Positions 16,172-22,598 of a stretch of 35,835 nt of DNA are shown here, in pieces. The notes under the pieces were generated by a model that was not told where the DNA came from, did no database searches, and worked only from the letters and a program-made list of their open reading frames with translations. Every line of letters begins with the position of its first letter. Positions within the stretch are counted from its first letter, which is position 1. The stretch comes from Deltaproteobacteria bacterium. GTDB lineage: Bacteria; Desulfobacterota; Desulfobaccia; Desulfobaccales; 0-14-0-80-60-11. Position numbers and translations under genes: made by a program. Where the stretch lies: positions 1 through 35,835 of the forward strand of contig JAFDHU010000012.1 of assembly GCA_019308625.1 (NCBI GenBank), given 5' to 3'.

Positions 16172-17332
16172 TTAGAACGGAGGGACCACCGAGTAACCCA
16201 GGAAACCCTTGCTGGTATAGCGCACCCCGACGTAAATGGCCAGGACCACGAACAGACGCTTCAGCCAGACGTCAGGGATATACTTGGAGGTGTAGGGCCC
16301 GATGAAGGAGCCGGTGGCGATGCCCACCAGTTCGGCGCCCACCAGCAGAAAGTCCACCGGCACCCCCTTGACAATCATGTAGCTGAAGATGGAGGTGATC
16401 ATCCCCACTAGCACAGCCACCGCCGAGGTGCCGGCCACGATGTACATGGGCAGGCCGGTCACCGAGGTAAGGAAGGGCACGTACAGGAAGCCGCCGCCGA
16501 TTCCCAGGAAGGCTGCCAGGGCGGCGATAAAGAAGCCGCCGATCACCGGCAGGATGGGGTTGAAAGAGAATTCCACCCCGCCGAAGGTAAACTTTACCCG
16601 AGTGGCGGTAAAGCTGGTGATCCTGGTGCCCAGGTCCGCGACGCTGCCACCGGCCTTTTTGGCCTTCACCGACTCTTCAAAGGCCCTGGCCGCCGCCCGG
16701 GCTTCCTTTCTCTTGGCCTGCCCCTTCTCGGTGGTCTCATAAAACAGCACCCCGGCGATGAGGAACACGCACAGGCCGAAATAGCCGATGTAGGCACTGA
16801 GTTTGATTTTCCCGGCCGTCAGCACCGGGATCAGGTAGGCCCCCAGAATGCTGCCGCCGGCCAGAAAGAGTCCCAGCGGCAACACAATTCTCCCCATGCG
16901 ATAGTAGTTGGTGGAGGAAATCAGGGCCGACAAGCCCACCAACCACTGGTTGGACACCCGGATGGAGTCGGTGATCAGTTTATTCAACACCGGGCTGGTC
17001 TTTTTGAAGGCCCGGCCGAAATCCGCCAAGCCGAAAATGGTGATGTGGCCCACGCCGGCCATGATGCCGCCGAAGGCGCCCACCGTGGAAAAAATCCAGC
17101 CTACCCAGATGGCCCACAGAATCCCCCACAGCCAGAAAGGTCTGGGGGCCCCGGGGATTCCCAGAAAGCCCGCTTTGGCGTCCATATTGAGTTGGCCTTT
17201 GCCTGTCCCCTTGGGCGTCATGGCAATGGCATCCTCCAGCTTCACGGCCCAGGAGGGCTCGGCCCACAGCAGGACCGCCACGGCAACCAGGAAAACCAAC
17301 ACTCCCACAAGCAACCACGTCTTTTTGTTCAT
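16172..17332 (-). CDS. TauE/SafE-family permease (putative sulfite or organosulfur exporter)
   Basis: A 386-residue membrane transporter. ATG at 17332 follows GGAGG by 7 nt. Residues 1-30 form a signal-like first helix (ending SWAVKLE). Two TauE half-repeats follow: WVGWIFSTVGAFGGIMAGVGH in the first and IAALAAFLGIGGGFLYVPFL in the second, each with the Gly-rich re-entrant stretch typical of the family. A charged cytosolic loop of about 60 residues (KGQAKRKEARAAARAFEES) separates them and is longer than in minimal TauE proteins. Members move sulfite, sulfoacetate, taurine-derived or related anions. It is the first gene of the leftward set, next to the divergent regulator, and the rightward set encodes a binding protein and sensor, so I infer it is the regulated transport component. 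Confidence 0.85.
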   Translation of the reverse strand: MNKKTWLLVGVLVFLVAVAVLLWAEPSWAVKLEDAIAMTPKGTGKGQLNMDAKAGFLGIPGAPRPFWLWGILWAIWVGWIFSTVGAFGGIMAGVGHITIFGLADFGRAFKKTSPVLNKLITDSIRVSNQWLVGLSALISSTNYYRMGRIVLPLGLFLAGGSILGAYLIPVLTAGKIKLSAYIGYFGLCVFLIAGVLFYETTEKGQAKRKEARAAARAFEESVKAKKAGGSVADLGTRITSFTATRVKFTFGGVEFSFNPILPVIGGFFIAALAAFLGIGGGFLYVPFLTSVTGLPMYIVAGTSAVAVLVGMITSIFSYMIVKGVPVDFLLVGAELVGIATGSFIGPYTSKYIPDVWLKRLFVVLAIYVGVRYTSKGFLGYSVVPPF

Positions 17333-17420
17333 AAAAAGGCCTCCGTTCAAATTAGGAAATCCGATTATGTCCTTAGTTCCGACATCCGGCTTTCAGGGTC
17401 GGGGGAGAGCATGGAGAATT

Positions 17421-17544
17421 CCCCCTCACCCTTCCCCTCTCCCCCATGGGGGGAGAGGGGATTAAAGAGCATCCGGGGGAGAATCACTGGGAAAGTCCCC
17501 CTCTCCCCCCGGTCCCCGGGGGGAGAGGGCCGGGGTGAGGGGGG
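17421..17544. repeat. GC-rich palindromic repeat element
   Basis: A 124-base element bounded by inverted copies of CCCCCTCACCC (17421-17431 and 17534-17544, near-perfect). Inside are two long hairpins: CCCCTCTCCCCC/GGGGGGAGAGGGG at 17434-17460 and a similar one at 17497-17529. No open frame is present. It resembles the CCCTCACCC...CTCTCCC dispersed palindromes common between genes in GC-rich Proteobacteria. It lies in the divergent promoter region, on the TauE side. Confidence 0.7.
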
Positions 17545-17654
17545 TAGACTCTTCCGATAAGGTGCCTGGTTTGACGACTTCCTCATCCGTTTTTCCAGGG
17601 AGCATTGTTTGTTAACTTTTACATTAAAAATTTTTATACTGTCAATAATTTTTG

Positions 17655-17683
17655 TTGACATAAATCCATTTTTGTCTTAACAT
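17655..17683 (+). promoter_or_regulatory. Sigma-70 promoter of the regulator operon
   Basis: A perfect TTGACA at 17655-17660, a 17-nt spacer, and TAACAT at 17678-17683, within a strongly AT-rich stretch (17610-17715) unlike the surrounding sequence. Transcription would begin near 17690, about 45 nt before the regulator ATG. Confidence 0.65.
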
Positions 17684-17709
17684 GCTAACATAATATTAAT
17701 CATTAACAT
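17677..17709. promoter_or_regulatory. Cluster of TAACAT repeats over the promoter, possible operator
   Basis: TAACAT occurs at 17678, 17686 and 17704; read on the minus strand the first two make tandem 8-mers ATGTTAGC-ATGTTAAG. They cover the minus-10 and start of the predicted promoter, the usual place for a repressor site, so the adjacent regulator could bind here and control itself and the divergent TauE gene. Confidence 0.4.
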
Positions 17710-17734
17710 AAACATATTGCCGGGGGCTGGGAGA

Positions 17735-19102
17735 ATGATCCGTCTTGAGGCAGTTTGCGGCAGGGTATTGGAAACCATGCAGGAAGGAGTGGTGGTGGTG
17801 GACCCTACCGGGATGATTCAATGGGTCAACCAGGCCATGGAGAAGATTACCGGCTATGGTCGCCAGGAACTGGTGGGCCAGAGTTGTGCGGTCATCAGGA
17901 GCGACCGCTGTTTCAGCCCCGAGGGACCCACCCGGCACCAATGCCAGCTTTTCCAAGAGGGTGCCATACCCTCCTCCAAATGCGTTTTGGTGGCCAAAGA
18001 CGGCAGCCTGAAGCATGTCTTGAAAAATGCCGTGCTCCTGCAGGACGAGGCCGGCCAGGTGGCCGGCGGGCTGGAAATTATCCTGGACATCAGCGACCTA
18101 GTGGCCCAAGAACGGCTCATTGCCCGTTATCGCCAGGAGCTTCGCCAGGAACACGGCTTCCAGGGTTTGTTGGGGAGGTCTGCCGCCATGCTCCAGCTTT
18201 TTTCTCTGATTTCCAGCGCCGCCCAGACCGAGGCCCCGGTAATCATTTTCGGGGAGAGCGGCACCGGTAAGGAGCTGGTGGCCCAAGCCATTCACCGCCT
18301 CAGCTCCCGGCGGCATGGGCCCTTTGTCAGCGTCAACTGCCGAGCTCTGCCGGCCTCTCTCCTGGATAGCGAGCTTTTCGGCACCACCCGGGCAGCCTCA
18401 GGGAAGTCCGGTCGCCCAGGCCGCCTGCTGGAGGCCCACAGGGGACACCTCTTTTTGAAAGAGGTGGGGGATCTACCCCTGGCCCTCCAGGCCAGGATTC
18501 TCCGGATATTGGAGGGAAAAAGCCTGGATGAGGAAGGGAAAGAGACGGTGTCAGTGGATGTGCGCCTGATTGCCGCCACCACCCGGGACCTGGACCAGCT
18601 GATGTCCGAGGGCCGCTTCCTCCAGGAGCTTTTCTATCGTCTGAACGTCATCCCGGTGCATTTGCCTCCCCTTCGGGCCCGGCGGGAGGACATTCCTCTG
18701 CTGGCCGAGCATTTCCTGGAGCGGGCCGGCCTCAAGGCCCAGAAGGACATCCAAGGTTTCAGCCAGGGGGCCTTGGAGACGCTCATGACCTATGACTGGC
18801 CCGGGAATGTGCGGGAACTCATCAACGCGGTGGAGTATGCCACTCTACTGTGTCCCGGGGGCCACATTCTGCCGGAGCATCTGCCGGTCCATCTTTTCCT
18901 GAGGAGAGGGACGCACCGACGGCGGCTCACTCGGGCGAAGAGGGCCAGTCCGGCAGGCGACCGGGAATTGCTCCTTCAGGCCATGAAGGAAGCCGGGGGC
19001 AACCAGAGCGAAGCCGCCCGCAAGCTCGGAGTCAGTCGAGTTACGTTGTGGAAATGGCTGAAAAATTATAATATTAACCCCAAAGATCTGGGTTTGTTCT
19101 GA
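17735..19102 (+). CDS. PAS-AAA+-Fis regulator of the NtrC type, lacking GAFTGA
   Basis: A 455-residue regulator. Residues 1-125 are a PAS sensor (VLETMQEGVVVVDPTG, ITGYGRQELVGQ) with Cys in SDRCFSP and HQCQLF. Residues about 145-375 are the AAA+ domain: Walker A GESGTGKE (about 172-179) is intact and the Arg-finger region FYRLNVIPVHLPPLR is kept. The sigma-54 contact motif GAFTGA is replaced by AASGKS (220-225), and Walker B reads LFLKEV, with K242 in place of the Asp. The C-terminal Fis helix-turn-helix is normal (GNQSEAARKLGVSRVTLWKWL). Without GAFTGA it should not activate sigma-54; relatives such as TyrR and some NtrC forms work with sigma-70. I infer a DNA-binding regulator, perhaps a repressor of the divergent sets. 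The next gene overlaps its stop by one base. Confidence 0.85.
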   Translation: MIRLEAVCGRVLETMQEGVVVVDPTGMIQWVNQAMEKITGYGRQELVGQSCAVIRSDRCFSPEGPTRHQCQLFQEGAIPSSKCVLVAKDGSLKHVLKNAVLLQDEAGQVAGGLEIILDISDLVAQERLIARYRQELRQEHGFQGLLGRSAAMLQLFSLISSAAQTEAPVIIFGESGTGKELVAQAIHRLSSRRHGPFVSVNCRALPASLLDSELFGTTRAASGKSGRPGRLLEAHRGHLFLKEVGDLPLALQARILRILEGKSLDEEGKETVSVDVRLIAATTRDLDQLMSEGRFLQELFYRLNVIPVHLPPLRARREDIPLLAEHFLERAGLKAQKDIQGFSQGALETLMTYDWPGNVRELINAVEYATLLCPGGHILPEHLPVHLFLRRGTHRRRLTRAKRASPAGDRELLLQAMKEAGGNQSEAARKLGVSRVTLWKWLKNYNINPKDLGLF

Positions 19103-20088
19103 TGACCAGAAAGCGCTGTCACTCCCGCGACAGGGCGACCGGGATCTTGGTGGGGGTTGTGGCCTTGGTGCTGGGGGCTGCGATTCTCCTCGGGGGCTGC
19201 GGAGAGAGTGAGCCGGTCAAAAAGGTTGACCTGTCCCAACGGGAAGAAATCACGGTCTACCGCCCGGAGAACGCCGTCACCTATGCCTACCTGCCGCAGT
19301 ATGCCCACACGGTTTCCTATGAGCGCCACCACCTGCTGGTGGAGTATTTGTGCCGCGCCACCGGCCTTAAGTTCCGTCAGGTTTTCCCGGACACCTTTGA
19401 TGAGCATATGCACATGGTGGGTCGGGGCCTCATTGACATCTCCTTCAGTAACCCCTTTATTTACGTGAAAATCGCCGACCGTTACGGGGCCCGGGCTTTT
19501 GTCCGGGTGATTGAGAAAAAAGGCAAGGAAAAATTCCGGGGCCAGATCATTTGCCGGGCTGACAACCGGGAGATCAAGACCCTGGCGGACATCAAAGGCA
19601 AACGACTGATCGCCGTGGACCCCACCTCGGCCGGCGGCTTCCTCTACCCCATGAGTCTGATGATGAAGCACGGCATCCGCCGGGAGGATTTGGCAGAGAT
19701 CGCTTTCTCCCCCGGGCCGGGGGGTAAGCAGGAAAAAGTGGTCATGGCGGTGTATTCCGGGAAATACGATGTGGGCCTGATTCGGGAAGGGACCCTGGAT
19801 GTCCTGGCTGACAAGATTGACATCAAGGAAATCCGCATCCTGGCCCATACCCCCTGGTATCCGGGCTGGGTGTATGCCGCCCGGCGAGGGCTGGACCCGA
19901 AGGTGGTCCAGAAAACCAAACAGGCGCTTTTGGCCCTGGATATAAAAAATCCCCAGCACGCCGCCATCCTGAAAAGGGCCGGTTTCATTCGGGTGATTCC
20001 GGCCAAAGATGAAGACTTTGATCCGGTGCGGGAGCTGGCCGAGTTTGTAAAAGCCCAGGGAGGGCGAACCTTGAAGCCGCCGCCATGA
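19102..20088 (+). CDS. PhnD-type periplasmic binding lipoprotein
   Basis: A 328-residue lipoprotein with lipobox ILLGGC near residue 33. The mature protein follows the PhnD/phosphite-phosphonate binding family: a start strand EITVYRPENAV, YLCRATGLKFRQVFPDTFDEHMHMV, the GLIDISFSNPFIYVKIADRYG segment, GQIICRADNREIKTLADIKGKRLIAVDPTSAGGFLYPMS split by domain crossing, and the VVMAVYSGKYDVGLIREGTL second crossover. Such proteins bind phosphate, phosphonates, phosphite and other oxyanions. No ABC permease or ATPase gene is near; instead a sensor kinase follows 24 nt downstream. I infer that it is a ligand-sensing subunit for the kinase, not a transport component. Its ATG overlaps the regulator stop, so they are cotranscribed. 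Confidence 0.85.
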   Translation: MTRKRCHSRDRATGILVGVVALVLGAAILLGGCGESEPVKKVDLSQREEITVYRPENAVTYAYLPQYAHTVSYERHHLLVEYLCRATGLKFRQVFPDTFDEHMHMVGRGLIDISFSNPFIYVKIADRYGARAFVRVIEKKGKEKFRGQIICRADNREIKTLADIKGKRLIAVDPTSAGGFLYPMSLMMKHGIRREDLAEIAFSPGPGGKQEKVVMAVYSGKYDVGLIREGTLDVLADKIDIKEIRILAHTPWYPGWVYAARRGLDPKVVQKTKQALLALDIKNPQHAAILKRAGFIRVIPAKDEDFDPVRELAEFVKAQGGRTLKPPP

Positions 20089-20112
20089 GGGCAGACCGAA
20101 CAAATCGGATTC

Positions 20113-22206
20113 ATGCGATTCCTAGCCAGATTATCTTTTAAAGGCAAAATAATCCTGGGCATCACGGCGGTGGTGTTGCTCTTCGGGGTATTGTCGGCCC
20201 TGTTTGTCAGCCGCATCGCCAGCCGGGCCATGCTGGCGGAAATTAAAAAACGGGGCCTGAGCCTGGGCCTGAGTCTGGCCGGGCGGGCGGCTGACCCCAT
20301 GCTGGCGGTGGACTTTCTCCGCCTCAAGAACATGGTGGATGAAATCAAGGAATCCAGCGACGACATTGTTTATGTCTTTATCCAGGACAAATCCGGCCAA
20401 GTATTGTCCCACACCTTCAAAAGCGGCTTCCCGGTCAATCTGAAAGCCGCCAACGTGGTGCCGCCGGGGGCTGAGCGCCACATTCAGTTGCTGGAAATTG
20501 ATGAAGCGGAGCGGGTTTACGACTTCGCCCTGCCGGTGGCCATCGGCAGCGAGCGCTTGGGCACGGTGCGGGTGGGACTTTCCCAGAGGAAGGCCCAAGC
20601 CGCGGTGCAGCGCCTGCTGTTTATTATCTTCAGTGTTTCCGTGGGCGGCGGGGTGGTGGCCGTGGTACTGGGCACTTTTTTTGCCCGCACCGTTACCCGG
20701 CGTCTGGATGTGTTGCGCAAATCCGCCGAGGAGATCGTCAAAGGCAACCTGGATGTCCAAACCGGACCACGGCTCAAAAAAAACTGTTGGGAGATCAAAA
20801 ACTGTCAGAACCCGAAATGCCCGGCTTATGGCGACATCCGCCGCCGCTGCTGGTATCTGGCCGGTACCCTGTGTCCGGAGTGCGCTCCCGGAGCTTTTGA
20901 ACAAAAGATCCAGGCCTGTCGTACCTGCAGGGTTTATTGGGAAAACGCCGGTGACGAAATCCAGAGCCTGGCTGAAGCCTTTGACTTTATGGCCCTCAGC
21001 CTGAATTCCTATATTGAGGACCTCAAGGAGGCGGAGAAAAACATCACCCGGCAGCAGCAACTTTTCAAGACCATCCTGGACGTCACCCCCGACCTGATGA
21101 GCCTCCAGGATGCCGACCTGCGCTTCCGGGCCGTCAATCCCGCCTTCTGCCAATATTTCTCCTTCACCGAAGCCGACATCCTGGGCAAAACCTACGCCGA
21201 TCTTTTCCCGCCCGAGAAGGCCGAGCTTTTCCGAGCCGAAGACCTGGAGATCATGCGGACCGGCAAGCCTCTTTCCAAGGAAATTTTAATCAGCAAAGGG
21301 AAAAACCAGCACTGGTTCCACATGGTGAAGGTGCCGGTTTACGACGAGGCCCGGATTGTGGGTTTGCTGCTCACGGCCCGGGACATTACCGAAATGAAGC
21401 GCTTTCAGGAAAAGCTGATTCAGACCGTGAAAATGGAGGAGCTGGGCAAGCTGGCCGGCGGCGTGGCCCACGAAATCAACACCCCCCTGGGCATCATCCT
21501 GGGCTATGCCCAGATGCTCCTGGAAGACATCCCCCCGGACCGCGAAAGCCATGAGTATCTGAAAATCATTGAAAAACAGACCCAAATCGCCCGCCGCATC
21601 GTGGCCGACCTGCTGAACTTTTCCCGGGTGAGCGAAAGCCGCATGGAGGAAATGGACCTCAACCGGTCCATCGACGAGGTGCTGCAACTGGTGCGGCATA
21701 TCTTCAAGCAGGACTGGGTGGACCTGGAGGTCTCCCTTGACCCTCGGATCCCGCTTATCCGGGGGGACCGGGAGAAGCTCAAACAGGTGTGGCTCAACCT
21801 GTTGAACAATGCCTTTGAATCCATCGGCCGGGACGGTCTTATTCGGATGACCTCCAAGCTGTGCCCCCAGGGAAATCATGTGGTGGTGACCGTCTCTGAT
21901 ACCGGCGCCGGTATCAGCGACCAGGACCTGGAACGGATTTTTGAACCCTTTTTCAGCACCAAGGGCCCGGGGGTGGGCACCGGCCTCGGCCTGTCAGTGT
22001 CCTACGGCATTGTCCGGGAGCACCATGGCAGGATTTTTGCGGTGAGCCCGGCTCCGCCGGAGTTTCTGGGCCATACCGGAAAACCTGCAGGCCCCGGAGC
22101 CCTGTTTGTGGTGATCCTCCCGGTGGATTGGGAGAGGCCCGTAGTGGATGCTTGCGAGGAACTGGCGGCGCTCAACCTGTATGACCACCGCTGGGCCGCC
22201 GTGTAG
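20113..22206 (+). CDS. Sensor histidine kinase with HAMP, eight-Cys module and PAS
   Basis: A 697-residue kinase. Helices at about 10-35 and 170-195 enclose a periplasmic sensor of about 135 residues (YVFIQDKSGQVLSHTFKSG, a Cache-like beta core). A HAMP segment follows, and inside or directly after it, residues 224-275, is a cluster of eight Cys with two CW pairs (CWEIKNC, CPAYG, RRCW, TLCPEC, ACRTC). This resembles the two-CW module of deltaproteobacterial sensors and probably binds a metal or Fe-S centre or senses redox. PAS is at about 315-425, HisKA at H453 (GGVAHEINTPLGI), and the ATPase domain has N (LLNNAFESIG), DTGAGISD and GTGLGLSVSYG boxes. The PhnD lipoprotein before it is the likely ligand sensor; the response regulator 8 nt after it is the likely partner. 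Confidence 0.88.
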   Translation: MRFLARLSFKGKIILGITAVVLLFGVLSALFVSRIASRAMLAEIKKRGLSLGLSLAGRAADPMLAVDFLRLKNMVDEIKESSDDIVYVFIQDKSGQVLSHTFKSGFPVNLKAANVVPPGAERHIQLLEIDEAERVYDFALPVAIGSERLGTVRVGLSQRKAQAAVQRLLFIIFSVSVGGGVVAVVLGTFFARTVTRRLDVLRKSAEEIVKGNLDVQTGPRLKKNCWEIKNCQNPKCPAYGDIRRRCWYLAGTLCPECAPGAFEQKIQACRTCRVYWENAGDEIQSLAEAFDFMALSLNSYIEDLKEAEKNITRQQQLFKTILDVTPDLMSLQDADLRFRAVNPAFCQYFSFTEADILGKTYADLFPPEKAELFRAEDLEIMRTGKPLSKEILISKGKNQHWFHMVKVPVYDEARIVGLLLTARDITEMKRFQEKLIQTVKMEELGKLAGGVAHEINTPLGIILGYAQMLLEDIPPDRESHEYLKIIEKQTQIARRIVADLLNFSRVSESRMEEMDLNRSIDEVLQLVRHIFKQDWVDLEVSLDPRIPLIRGDREKLKQVWLNLLNNAFESIGRDGLIRMTSKLCPQGNHVVVTVSDTGAGISDQDLERIFEPFFSTKGPGVGTGLGLSVSYGIVREHHGRIFAVSPAPPEFLGHTGKPAGPGALFVVILPVDWERPVVDACEELAALNLYDHRWAAV

Positions 22207-22214
22207 GAGGACTT

Positions 22215-22598
22215 ATGGGACAGATATTGGTGCTGGACGACATCCTGGACGCGGCGGTGATGGTCCAGCGCATCCTGGAGCGCAAAGGCCATCAGGTGGC
22301 GGTTTTCACCGATGAAGAGGAGGCCTTGGCCCACCTGCGGGCCTCTCCGGTGGATGTGGCTATTCTGGATATCCGGCTCAAAAAGATGAGCGGCGTGGAT
22401 GTTCTGGAAGAGATGAAAAAAATCTCGCCCCGTACCCAGGTCATCATGCTTACCGGCTATCCCACCCTGGAGACGGCCCGCCAGGCCCAGGAGTGGGGCG
22501 CTTTTGATTACTGCATCAAGCCCATTGACAAGGACGAGCTGGAGGAGAAGGTGGCCAGCGCGCTGGCTGCCGCCGCCGCGCCCGTCCAGACCCCATGA
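22215..22598 (+). CDS. Single-domain response regulator
   Basis: A 127-residue CheY-like receiver with all functional residues: D8-D9 acidic pair, D52 phospho-acceptor (VAILDIRLKKMSG), T80 (MLTGYP) and K102 (CIKPID). GGAGG lies 5 nt before ATG 22215, and it begins 8 nt after the kinase. It has no output domain, so after phosphorylation by the upstream kinase it must act by binding a partner, perhaps the PEP-synthase-like protein whose ATG overlaps its stop by 4 nt (ATGA), or the phosphatase beyond. Contrast it with the pseudo-receiver at 15.0-15.4 kb in the divergent set. Confidence 0.88.
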   Translation: MGQILVLDDILDAAVMVQRILERKGHQVAVFTDEEEALAHLRASPVDVAILDIRLKKMSGVDVLEEMKKISPRTQVIMLTGYPTLETARQAQEWGAFDYCIKPIDKDELEEKVASALAAAAAPVQTP

